Positions 22,446 to 29,137 of a stretch of 29,137 nt of DNA are shown here, piece after piece; position 1 is the stretch's first letter; each line of letters starts with the position of its first letter. Under the pieces are notes generated by a model that searched no databases, was not told where the DNA came from, and was given only the letters and a program-made list of their open reading frames with translations. The stretch comes from Streptomyces sp. NRRL F-5727 (GTDB taxonomy: Bacteria; Actinomycetota; Actinomycetes; Streptomycetales; Streptomycetaceae), in the NCBI RefSeq assembly GCF_000719555.1, contig NZ_JOGX01000079.1, positions 1 to 29,137 on the forward strand, given 5' to 3'. The translations under genes were made by a program, and so were the position numbers.

Positions 22446-23255
22446 TCACCTGATCGAGCGGAGGAAGGCGCGGGTCCGTTCGTGTCGCGGTGCGTCGAGG
22501 AGGTCGGCCGCGGGGCCGGATTCGAGGACGCGGCCGCGGTCGAACATCAGGACGCGGTCGGAGACGTCCCGGGCGAAGCCCATCTCGTGGGTGACGCAGA
22601 GCATCGTGATGTCGGTGCCGGCGGCGACGTCCCGCAGTACGTCCAGGACCTCCGCGACCAGCTCCGGGTCGAGCGCCGACGTCACCTCGTCCAGGAGGAG
22701 GAGGTCCGGGCGCATCGCCAGGGCCCGGGCGATGGCGACGCGCTGCTGCTGGCCGCCGGAGAGCCGGGTGGGGTGGGCGTCCTCCCTGCCGTCGAGCCCG
22801 ACGAGGCCCAGGAGGTCCCGGGCGCGGGCGGCGGCCTCGTCCCCGTCGAGGCCCAGGACGTGCCGGGGGGCCTCCATGACGTTCGCGAGGACGCTCATGT
22901 GCGGGAAGAGGTTGAACTGCTGGAACACCATCCCGATGCGCCGGCGGCGCGGGGCGAGATGGCGCTCGTCCGCCGGCACGAGGGCGCCACCGCGGCCGGA
23001 CGGCATGTGCGAGAACGGCTCCCCGTCCACATGGATCACGCCGTCCGTGACCCGTTCCAGGGTCATCAGCAGCCGCAGGATGGTGGTCTTCCCCGAGCCG
23101 CTCGGCCCGATCAGGGTGACGCGCTCGCCGGCCGCGACCGCGAGGTCGAGCCCGTCGAGGACGGTGTGGTCCCCGAACCGTTTCGTCACCCCCGCGAACC
23201 GGACCTTCTCGGCGGCCTTCACGGAGACGGCCCCGGATGTGTGTTCAGTGGGCAA
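22446..23255 (-). CDS. ehuA: Ectoine/hydroxyectoine ABC importer, ATPase
   Basis: ABC ATPase of the polar-amino-acid (PAAT) class, 269 residues. Walker A GPSGSGKT (50-57), FQQFNLFPHM (Q-loop, ~111-120), signature LSGGQQQ (165-171), Walker B LLLLDE (185-190) and switch His in VTHEMGF are all present. It powers solute import with EhuC and EhuD. The start is TTG at 23255: GGAGG lies six bases upstream, and the frame then overlaps the ehuD end by 11 bases. The alternative GTG at 23222 has a poorer site. It is the last gene of the ect-ehu run, so the substrate is assigned from context; by sequence alone it could be any PAAT ATPase. Confidence 0.88.
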   Translation of the reverse strand: MPTEHTSGAVSVKAAEKVRFAGVTKRFGDHTVLDGLDLAVAAGERVTLIGPSGSGKTTILRLLMTLERVTDGVIHVDGEPFSHMPSGRGGALVPADERHLAPRRRRIGMVFQQFNLFPHMSVLANVMEAPRHVLGLDGDEAAARARDLLGLVGLDGREDAHPTRLSGGQQQRVAIARALAMRPDLLLLDEVTSALDPELVAEVLDVLRDVAAGTDITMLCVTHEMGFARDVSDRVLMFDRGRVLESGPAADLLDAPRHERTRAFLRSIR

Positions 23256-23880
23256 GGCGGGCCTCCAGTCGGCGGACGAGCAGGGACGTCGGCCAGCTCG
23301 CCAGCAGGAACACGGCGGCGGCCAGGGTGAAGCTCTCCAGATAGGCGAAGTGGGTGCTGCCGAAGGTGCTCGCCTCGCGGACCATCTCGTCCACCGTGAC
23401 GACCGAGAGGAACGGCGTCTCCTTGAACATCGAGATCGCGTAGTTCCCGAGCGACGGCAGCACCTTCCGCACGGCCTGCGGCAGGATCACCGCCCGCCAC
23501 ACCCGCCGCCGCGGCAGGGACAGCGCCGTGCACGCCTCCCACTGCCCCTTCGGCACGGCGTCGATGCCGGCGCGGTACACCTCGGACAGGTACGTGGCGT
23601 AGTGCAGGCCCAGGACCAGGACGCCGAGCGTCAGCGCGTCCAGGCCCGGCACCAGCACCCAGGCGGCGAACAGCTGCACCATCACCGGCGTCGAGCGCAC
23701 GAACGCGGCCAGCGCGCCCACGGGCAGCGCGATCCACCGGACGCCGGACCGCTGGAGCACGGCGAGGCCGAGCCCGGCGACCACGGCCACGGCGAAGCCG
23801 AGCACCGTGGCGAGCAGGGTGACGCCGAAGCCGGACAGCACGACGGGCAGCGCGGCGCGCGCCGCGTCCATGTCCCACAT
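23245..23880 (-). CDS. ehuD: Ectoine/hydroxyectoine ABC importer, permease
   Basis: Inner-membrane permease of the His/Glu/Gln/Arg type, 211 residues, with about five hydrophobic helices (~10-38, 48-70, 75-95, 140-160 and 185-200). The ATPase-contacting EAA loop is seen as EACTALSLPRRRVWRAVILPQAVRKVLPSLGNY split over residues ~115-147, in the usual place. FVRSTPVMVQLF (~60-71) is a family motif. ATG 23880 overlaps the ehuC stop (TGATG); a GTG three bases earlier is also possible. It pairs with EhuC to form the channel. The name rests on operon context. Confidence 0.87.
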   Translation of the reverse strand: MWDMDAARAALPVVLSGFGVTLLATVLGFAVAVVAGLGLAVLQRSGVRWIALPVGALAAFVRSTPVMVQLFAAWVLVPGLDALTLGVLVLGLHYATYLSEVYRAGIDAVPKGQWEACTALSLPRRRVWRAVILPQAVRKVLPSLGNYAISMFKETPFLSVVTVDEMVREASTFGSTHFAYLESFTLAAAVFLLASWPTSLLVRRLEARLAH

Positions 23881-24557
23881 CACGCCCCACCGCCCGTGAC
23901 GCCGAGCCGCGCCTTCGCCCGGCGCTCCAGCGCGTTCATGCCCGCCCCCAGGAGCGCGGCGACGCCGAAGTACACCAGGAGCAGCAGCAGATAGGCGGCG
24001 GCCGTGCCGCCCGTCGCGGCGCGCAACTGGTCGACCTGGAAGGTGAGATCGGCGACGGTGACCAGGGACAGCAGCGGTGTCGCCTTGAGCAGCTGGATCA
24101 GCAGGTTCTTGAACGGCGGGATCATCAGCGCGTACGCCTGCGGCAGCACGATCCGCCGCAGGCGCAGCCCCGGTCCCATGCCCAGCGCGATCGCCGCCTC
24201 GGTCTGCGCGGCGGGGACGGCGGCGATCGCGCCCCGCACCACCTCGGCGCCGTACGCCCCGTAGTTGAGGCCGAAGGCGAGCACCCCGCAGGCCATCGGC
24301 TCCAGGCGGAAGCCGAGCATCGGCAGCGCGAAGAACAGCCAGAACAGCTGCACGTACAGCGAGGTGCCGCGCAGGAACTCGACGACGGCACGGGCGCCGC
24401 CGCGGACGAGGAGGAGGCGCGAGCGGGCGGCCAGGCCCAGGGCGAAGGCGACGAGCAGCGCGAGCGCCGCGCCGAGCCCGGTGGCCTCCAGGGTCACCAG
24501 GAGCCCTTCGCCGATCGCCGGGAGGGACCGGCCCAGTTCGGAGAGGAAGACGGCCAT
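23880..24557 (-). CDS. ehuC: Ectoine/hydroxyectoine ABC importer, permease
   Basis: Second permease subunit of the importer, 225 residues. Helices lie at ~14-40, 55-85, 90-105, 150-165 and 185-210. The motif FLRGTSLYVQLFWLFFALP (~62-80) and the EAA loop TEAAIALGMGPGLRLRRIVLPQA (~118-140, read as two parts) are typical of PAAT permeases. ATG 24557 gives the standard N-terminus. An in-frame GTG at 24572, overlapping the ehuB TGA, would add five residues and couple translation. Stop and start overlap with ehuD indicate one transcript. Confidence 0.87.
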   Translation of the reverse strand: MAVFLSELGRSLPAIGEGLLVTLEATGLGAALALLVAFALGLAARSRLLLVRGGARAVVEFLRGTSLYVQLFWLFFALPMLGFRLEPMACGVLAFGLNYGAYGAEVVRGAIAAVPAAQTEAAIALGMGPGLRLRRIVLPQAYALMIPPFKNLLIQLLKATPLLSLVTVADLTFQVDQLRAATGGTAAAYLLLLLVYFGVAALLGAGMNALERRAKARLGVTGGGA

Positions 24558-24568
24558 GCCGGAGCCCG

Positions 24569-25465
24569 TCACCCCGCGCACAGGTCCGCGGTGCGCAGGG
24601 TGCGCGGCGGCACCTCGCGCTCGGTGAAGCCGTATCTGCCGATCAGGCGCACGTACCGGGCCGGGTCGCCGGTGATCCGGGCGAGCTCGGTGTCGAACGC
24701 CTTCCGCAGCGAGACGGCGCCGGTCCGGAAGACGGCGCCGCCGGGGCTGTACCGCTTCACCCCGTCGACCTCCGGCACGAACGGCTCCAGGACCTCCACG
24801 GCCGCGTCCCCGTTGGTGCGGGCGAGCCAGCGCAGCGAGATGCCGGTGAGGGCGAAGGCGTCGATCCGGCCGGCGAGCAGGGCGTCGAGGCCGTCCTGCT
24901 GTCGGGCCACCGCCAGCACGGAGCCGTCCGGGACGCCCGCCGCCTTCGCGTACGAGGTCTCCACGGCGGCGGTCAGCACGCCGACGCGCACCCCCTTCCG
25001 TGCCGCGCACGACTCCAGATCGCTCAGGCCCCGCGGGTTCCCCCGGCGGACCATCAGCGCGGTGGGGGAGACGAACTCGGGCTCGGAGAAGGCGACTTTG
25101 GCGCACCGCTCGGGGGTGATGGCCATGCCCGCGCTGACCACGTCGAACCGGCCGGCCAGCAGGCCCGGGATGAGGGAGCCGAACTCGGTGAGGGTGGGCC
25201 GGAGTTCGGGGACGCCGAGGGCGGTGAAGATCTCCCGGTGCAAGGTGGGCGCCTCCCCGGCGAGTTCGCCGCCGTCCTGGAAGCCGTACGGGGCCTCGCC
25301 GGCGAAGCCGACCCGGACGTGGCCCTGCTTCCGCAGCCGCTCCAGCAGGTCCGCGTCGTCGGCGGGGGCGCCGGTGCCGGCCTCCGTCCGGCTGCACGCG
25401 GTGAGCAGGCCGGGCACGGCGACGGCCCCGACGAGGAGGTGTCTGCGGGAGAGATGCGGGGTCAT
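24569..25465 (-). CDS. ehuB: Ectoine/hydroxyectoine-binding lipoprotein
   Basis: Solute-binding protein family 3, 298 residues. The N-terminus has a twin-arginine-like SRRHLLVG and a lipobox LTAC ending at Cys24, so it should be a lipid-anchored, extracytoplasmic receptor. The two-lobed fold is indicated by GHVRVGFAGEAPYGF (start of lobe 1), LLAGRFDVVSAGMAITPERC (~103-122) and the hinge/lobe 2 region GVRVGVLTAAVETSYAK. EhuB uses aromatic residues to hold ectoine; candidate Tyr and Phe residues are present, but I cannot assign them by position. ATG 25465 has AAAGGA five bases upstream. It follows ectD by 27 bases, a strong link to ectoine as substrate. Confidence 0.88.
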   Translation of the reverse strand: MTPHLSRRHLLVGAVAVPGLLTACSRTEAGTGAPADDADLLERLRKQGHVRVGFAGEAPYGFQDGGELAGEAPTLHREIFTALGVPELRPTLTEFGSLIPGLLAGRFDVVSAGMAITPERCAKVAFSEPEFVSPTALMVRRGNPRGLSDLESCAARKGVRVGVLTAAVETSYAKAAGVPDGSVLAVARQQDGLDALLAGRIDAFALTGISLRWLARTNGDAAVEVLEPFVPEVDGVKRYSPGGAVFRTGAVSLRKAFDTELARITGDPARYVRLIGRYGFTEREVPPRTLRTADLCAG

Positions 25466-25492
25466 GTGCGTCCTTTCGCAGGGGGAGGGGGG

Positions 25493-26392
25493 TCAGCCGA
25501 TCGGGGTGGTGTCCCGGGCGGCGATGAACGAGGGCCGCCGGACCGGCGCGGCGAACGGCAGCTCCGGCGCGTTCTCGACGCTGTTGTAGACGAGGAAGAC
25601 GTTGCTGCGGGGGAAGGGGGTGATGTTGTCGCCGGAGCCGTGCAGGGCGTTGCAGTCGAACCAGACGGCCGACCCGGCGTCGCCGGTGAAGTGCTCGATC
25701 CCGCACGCCTCGGCGAAGGTCGTGAGCGCCTTGGGCGAGGGGATGCCGGCGTCCTGCATGCGCAGCGACCGCTTGTAGTTGTCCTTCGGGGTCGCGCCGG
25801 CGCAGCCGAGGAAGGTGCGGTGCGAGCCCGGCATGATCATGAGGCTGCCGTTGGTGGTGTAGTTCGGGGTCAGCGCGATCGACACCGACACGGCCCGCAT
25901 CAGGGGCAGTCCGTCCTCGGCGTGCCAGGTCTCGAAGTCGGAGTGCCAGTAGAAGCCGCTGGCGCCGAAGCCGGGCTTGACGTTGATCCGGGACTGGTGG
26001 ACGTAGACGTCGGAGCCGAGGATCTGCCGCGCCCGGTCCACCAGCCGCGGGTCGGCGGCGAGCCGGGCGAACACCTCGCTGATCCGGTGCACTTCGAAGA
26101 CCGACCGGATCTCCTGGGAGCGGGGTTCGACGATCGCCCGCTCGTCGTCGCGGAGCCGGGGGTCGGTGACCAGCCGGTCGAGTTCGGCGCGGAGTCCGGT
26201 CACCTCGTCGGGGGTGACGAGGGCGTCCACGGCGAAGAACCCGTTGCGCTCGTACTCCTCCAGCTCGCGCGGCCAGAAGGGGCCGGGCGTGTTCGGTTCG
26301 GACCAGACGACGGGCTCCTTGCGGTAGACGAGGGCCTCCTCGGTGCCGCGGGTGGGGTACGGATCGACGGGGCGGGCGGGAGCGGTGGTCAT
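25493..26392 (-). CDS. ectD: Ectoine hydroxylase
   Basis: Fe(II)/2-oxoglutarate dioxygenase of the PhyH family, 299 residues, converting ectoine to 5-hydroxyectoine in the cytoplasm. The iron triad is H150 and D152 in GFYWHSDFETWHAEDG and H251 in NALHGSGDNITPF. VHQSRINVKPGFGASGF upstream and NGSLMIMPGSH downstream of the first ligands are the EctD consensus regions for 2-oxoglutarate and ectoine binding. The length matches known EctD (about 300). ATG 26392 has AAAGG upstream. It follows ectC by 49 bases in the same operon. The assignment is secure. Confidence 0.96.
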   Translation of the reverse strand: MTTAPARPVDPYPTRGTEEALVYRKEPVVWSEPNTPGPFWPRELEEYERNGFFAVDALVTPDEVTGLRAELDRLVTDPRLRDDERAIVEPRSQEIRSVFEVHRISEVFARLAADPRLVDRARQILGSDVYVHQSRINVKPGFGASGFYWHSDFETWHAEDGLPLMRAVSVSIALTPNYTTNGSLMIMPGSHRTFLGCAGATPKDNYKRSLRMQDAGIPSPKALTTFAEACGIEHFTGDAGSAVWFDCNALHGSGDNITPFPRSNVFLVYNSVENAPELPFAAPVRRPSFIAARDTTPIG

Positions 26393-26441
26393 CGCGGTGC
26401 TGGGCCTTTCTCGTACGTACGGGGGCGGGGCTGTCGGGGGT

Positions 26442-26846
26442 TCAGGCGTCGCCGGGCTCGGTGAGCAGCGGATAGACGCCGTTCTCGTCGTGGTCCTCGC
26501 GGCCGGTGACCGGCGGGTTGAAGACGCACAGGCAGCGGAAGTCGGTCTTCACCCGGAGGGTGTGCCGCTCGTGGCCGTCGAGGAGGTACATGGTCCCGGG
26601 GACGATCCGGTACGTCGTCCCGGTCTCGTGGTCGGTGAGTTCGGCCTCGCCGGCGGTGCAGACGACGGCCTCGACGTGGTTGGCGTACCACATGGCGGTC
26701 TCGGTCCCGGCGTACAGGACGGTCTCGTGGAGGGAGAAGCCGACGCGCTCGCGGGCGAGGACGATGCGCTTGCTCTCCCAGGTGCCGGAGGCGGCGCGCA
26801 CGTGCCGCTCCGTGTTCTCCAGCTCGGCGAAGGTGCGGACGATCAT
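26442..26846 (-). CDS. ectC: L-ectoine synthase
   Basis: Cupin-fold cyclase of 134 residues closing N-gamma-acetyl-diaminobutyrate to ectoine. It has the canonical start [16 protein letters not shown]. By analogy with the Paenibacillus enzyme (E57, Y85, H93), the metal ligands are E59 in NHVEAVV, Y87 in GTMYLLDG and H95 in HERHTL. The [13 protein letters not shown] and [18 protein letters not shown] motifs are diagnostic. ATG 26846 has GGAAGG at normal spacing; the gap to ectB is 24 bases. Length is standard for EctC. Confidence 0.97.
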   Translation of the reverse strand: MIVRTFAELENTERHVRAASGTWESKRIVLARERVGFSLHETVLYAGTETAMWYANHVEAVVCTAGEAELTDHETGTTYRIVPGTMYLLDGHERHTLRVKTDFRCLCVFNPPVTGREDHDENGVYPLLTEPGDA

Positions 26847-26870
26847 GACGGGGGCCTTCCGTGCGGGGGT

Positions 26871-28127
26871 TCAGGCGGTGTGGCGGACGGCGCGGGCGAG
26901 GATGCCGAGGCCCTCGTGCAGTTCGTCGTCGGTGACGGTCAGCGGGGGCAGCAGCTTGACGACCTCGTCGCCCGGGCCGGACGTCTCCACCAGGAGGCCG
27001 AGTTCGAAGGCGCGCCGGCAGACGGCCCGGGCCCGCTCGCCGTCCGCGAACTCCAGTCCCCAGACGAGCCCGCGGCCGCGGGGAGCGGTTCCGTCGCCGA
27101 GCTCGCCGAGCGCGGCCTCGACGGTGGCGGCCCGCCGGAGGGTGCGGTCGCGGAGGGTGGTGTCGCGCCAGTAGGTGTCGAGGGCGGCGGTGGCGGTGAC
27201 GAAGGCGGGGTTGTTGCCGCGGAAGGTGCCGTTGTGCTCGCCGGGCTCCCAGACGTCGAGTTCGTCGCGGAACAGGCAGAGGGACATGGGCAGTCCGTAG
27301 CCGCTGATGGACTTGGAGAGGGTGACGACGTCCGGGGTGATGCCGGCCTCCTCGAAGGAGAAGAAGTCGCCGGTGCGGCCGCAGCCCATCTGGATGTCGT
27401 CGACGATGAGGAGCATGTCCCGGCGGCGGCACAGGTCGGCGAGGCCGCGCAGCCACTCGGCGCGGGCCGCGTTGACGCCGCCCTCGCCCTGGACCGTCTC
27501 GACGATGACGGCGGCCGGGTGGTCGAGGCCGGAGCCGGAGTCCTCCAGGAGCCGTTCGAACCAGAGGAAGTCCGGGACCCGGCCGCCGAGGTAGTGGTCG
27601 TACGGCATCTGCGCGGTGTGGCTCAGCGGCACGCCGGCCCCGGCGCGCTTGCCGGCGTTGCCGGTCAGCGCGAGCGAGCCCAGGGACATGCCGTGGAAGG
27701 CGTTGGTGAAGGAGACGACGGTCGTCCGGCCGGTGACCTTGCGGGCGAGCTTCAGGGCCGCCTCGACGGCGTTGGTGCCGGTGGGGCCCGGGAACATCAC
27801 CTTGTAGGGGAGGCCGCGGGGGGCGAGGACGGTCTCGCGGAACGTCTCCAGGAACCGCCGTTTGGCCGTGGTCGACATGTCGAGGCCGTGGGTGATGCCG
27901 TCGCCGCCGAGGTAGTCGAGGAGCGGGCGCTTGAGGGCGGGGTTGTTGTGGCCGTAGTTGAGCGAGCCGGCGCCGGCGAAGAAGTCGAGGAAGGGGCGGC
28001 CGTGCTCGTCGAACAGCCGGCTGCCCGTGGCGCGTTCGAAGACGGTGGGCCAGGAGCGGCAGTAGCTGCGTACCTCCGATTCGACGGTCTCGAAGACGGT
28101 GGGTTCGGCGGCGGCGATGAGCGTCAT
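26871..28127 (-). CDS. ectB: L-2,4-diaminobutyrate aminotransferase
   Basis: Class III PLP aminotransferase of 418 residues that makes L-2,4-diaminobutyrate from aspartate semialdehyde with glutamate as donor, the first committed ectoine step. Seen: VESEVRSYCRSWPTVF at the N-terminus (EctB hallmark), GPTGTNAVEAALKLARK (~114-130), IVDDIQMGCGRTG (241-253) with the PLP Asp, and the Schiff-base Lys272 in TLSKSISGYGLP. ATG 28127 has GGAGT five bases upstream. It is 52 bases after ectA. Confidence 0.97.
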   Translation of the reverse strand: MTLIAAAEPTVFETVESEVRSYCRSWPTVFERATGSRLFDEHGRPFLDFFAGAGSLNYGHNNPALKRPLLDYLGGDGITHGLDMSTTAKRRFLETFRETVLAPRGLPYKVMFPGPTGTNAVEAALKLARKVTGRTTVVSFTNAFHGMSLGSLALTGNAGKRAGAGVPLSHTAQMPYDHYLGGRVPDFLWFERLLEDSGSGLDHPAAVIVETVQGEGGVNAARAEWLRGLADLCRRRDMLLIVDDIQMGCGRTGDFFSFEEAGITPDVVTLSKSISGYGLPMSLCLFRDELDVWEPGEHNGTFRGNNPAFVTATAALDTYWRDTTLRDRTLRRAATVEAALGELGDGTAPRGRGLVWGLEFADGERARAVCRRAFELGLLVETSGPGDEVVKLLPPLTVTDDELHEGLGILARAVRHTA

Positions 28128-28179
28128 GCGGGACTCCAGTACGTGGGGGAGCAGGGCGGCGGGCGGGCGGTCGGCGGTC

Positions 28180-28728
28180 TCAGAAGGCCAGCGGCGCGAT
28201 GCGGTGCAGCACTTCCGCCTCGTGGCCGGGCGCGGGGAAGGCGGCGGACGGGAAGAGGACCGTCCGGCGCACGCGGGCCCCGTGGCGCCGGGCGTAGGCG
28301 TCGAAGAGGCGTTCCGAGGCCAGGTTGCCGGGGGTGATGGTGGTCTCGACGGCGTCGAGCGGACCCGCGCCGGCGACCCGCTCGGTGAGGTGGTCGAGGA
28401 GCGTCCCGGCGATGCCGAGCCCGCGGTGGGCGGCGTCGACGGCGACCTGCCAGACCAGCAGCGTCCCCGGCGCGTCGGGACGGAGGTAGCCGGTCACGAA
28501 GCCCAGCGGCCGTCCGTCCGCGTCGCGGGCGACGGCCGACGTCTCGGCGAAGTCGCGGCACCACAGGAGGTAGCTGTAGGAGGAGTTGACGTCCAGGGTC
28601 CCGGACTCCCGCGCGAGCCGCCAGAGTTGGGCGCCGTCGCCGGTCCGGGGACGCCCGACGGTCCATTCCCGGGCGGAGACCGGCGCTGCGTCCCGGACGT
28701 GTTCCGGTGCTGTGTGAGCTGTGGTCAT
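28180..28728 (-). CDS. ectA: L-2,4-diaminobutyrate N-gamma-acetyltransferase
   Basis: GNAT-fold acetyltransferase of 182 residues using acetyl-CoA to acetylate diaminobutyrate. The acetyl-CoA motif A is VAVDAAHRGLGIAGTLLDHL (~112-131), and LDVNSSYSYLLWCRDFAETSAVA is the EctA-specific substrate region. It is the first gene of the operon. ATG 28728 is the only start consistent with family length; the ribosome site is weak. Order ectA-B-C-D matches other actinobacteria. Confidence 0.95.
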   Translation of the reverse strand: MTTAHTAPEHVRDAAPVSAREWTVGRPRTGDGAQLWRLARESGTLDVNSSYSYLLWCRDFAETSAVARDADGRPLGFVTGYLRPDAPGTLLVWQVAVDAAHRGLGIAGTLLDHLTERVAGAGPLDAVETTITPGNLASERLFDAYARRHGARVRRTVLFPSAAFPAPGHEAEVLHRIAPLAF

Positions 28729-28860
28729 GGGCGCCGAAGTTACCCAGCGCAGCGGCGAACTTCCTGGCCCTGAGGGGTTCCGGAATGATCAGATCCGTGT
28801 TATGTCCCGGCGGCGACGGACCGACTGTCGGACGATCATCCCGAGAATTGCGGGGGTGCA
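28729..28860 (-). other. ect operon leader
   Basis: No gene supported. This stretch would be the untranslated leader of the ect operon, about 127 bases if the -10 at 28862-28867 is used. Confidence 0.35.
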
Positions 28861-28861
28861 T

Positions 28862-28908
28862 AGCGTATGAAATCGGGACAGAAGTTCTGTTTATAACGAC
28901 GAGATAAC
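28862..28908 (-). promoter_or_regulatory. Candidate ect promoter and operators
   Basis: Minus strand: TACGCT (28867-28862) is a possible -10. Where its -35 would lie there is a perfect palindrome, ACAGAAGTTCTGT (28878-28890), and no consensus hexamer. Just upstream is a direct repeat GTTAT-N6-GTTAT (28908-28893 on minus), with the 11-base step seen in GlnR boxes. GlnR is known to repress ectABCD in S. coelicolor; the match here is partial. Confidence 0.45.
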
Positions 28909-28912
28909 ACCT

Positions 28913-29112
28913 TCGATCCGTGCCGCGGGGCCGTCGGAGCGTTACCGGATCGCCGGTCAGGAGCCCGTTTGGCGGCGCCGGAACCGGTTAGGGATGCCTC
29001 CTATGGGATCGTGTTCACACAGTGTCACCAGCGCGGGTCCGGACGCCCGCCGGCCGTCCGGACGGCCGTCATCCGCAGGCGGAGCCGCCCGCGCCGGACT
29101 AGCGTGGGCAGC
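28913..29112. other. Right-edge intergenic region with promoter-like elements
   Basis: No ORF of note. TAGCGT at 29100-29105 lies seven bases before GTG 29113, the geometry of a leaderless Streptomyces transcript. GGCCGTCC and GGACGGCC (near 29051-29069) form a GC-rich inverted repeat. Confidence 0.35.
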
Positions 29113-29137
29113 GTGAGCAGTCGGCTCCCCCACCCCC
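29113..29137 (+). CDS. Start of an unidentified gene, 3' partial
   Basis: GTG 29113 opens a frame (VSSRLPHP) that runs off the window. The -10-like TAGCGT seven bases upstream and the lack of a ribosome site suggest leaderless translation. Too short to identify. Confidence 0.35.

Noticed and set aside
25238..28337. Plus-strand frames opposite ehuB, ectD, ectC and ectB
   Set aside because: Shadows of securely identified ectoine genes; no motifs.

Overview
The window has the features of a Streptomyces or close relative. GC content is very high and codon third positions are strongly G/C. GTG and TTG starts are common, Tat-type signal peptides precede secreted glycosidases, and ectABCD, a bacterial nitric oxide synthase, an FCD-type GntR regulator and a MocR regulator are all present. 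No rRNA, tRNA, CRISPR array, transposase or phage gene was seen. The mix looks like accessory or chromosome-arm metabolism.

Layout. (1) Positions 3-3370 (+): a tight operon of a class III aminotransferase (5' end cut by the window, preceded by an Ala-Pro linker), an SRPBCC/cyclase-like protein, an SDR oxidoreductase and a His-box membrane hydroxylase. It may be the end of a biosynthetic cluster. (2) 3567-6432: a stand-alone nitric oxide synthase oxygenase (+) whose stop codon directly abuts that of a second sterol-desaturase-type hydroxylase (-), which follows an AraC regulator gene. (3) 6631-12090 (all -): secreted plant-polysaccharide enzymes. These are a GH127-type beta-L-arabinofuranosidase with a ricin-like C-terminus, then a GH74 xyloglucanase, then a truncated Tat-signal ORF. 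The 611-base gap between the two enzymes holds a promoter, two related palindromic sites, a large nested inverted repeat and a leader ORF overlapping the GH74 start. (4) 12950-16249: a glutarate module, with a GntR/FCD regulator and a CaiB-family CoA-transferase (-) divergent from glutaryl-CoA dehydrogenase (+). Between the divergent genes lies an array of GGATCC-centred palindromes covering promoter elements.

(5) 16308-20678: an FBP/FusB-like zinc-finger protein, a MocR regulator with CCAAT/ATTGG elements at its start, a divergent 51-residue protein, a proline-rich DUF6777-type membrane-anchored protein and a SHOCT-domain membrane protein. (6) 20802-22367 (+): a phytoene-dehydrogenase-like FAD oxidoreductase. 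(7) 22446-28728 (-): one eight-gene run, ectA-ectB-ectC-ectD-ehuB-ehuC-ehuD-ehuA, combining synthesis of ectoine and 5-hydroxyectoine with a dedicated ABC importer. The right edge carries a probable leaderless start of a plus-strand gene.

The best-supported functional systems are the ectoine synthesis/uptake operon and the glutarate degradation module with its operators. The least explained are the left-edge aminotransferase-to-hydroxylase operon next to NOS, and the structured gap between the two glycosidases.
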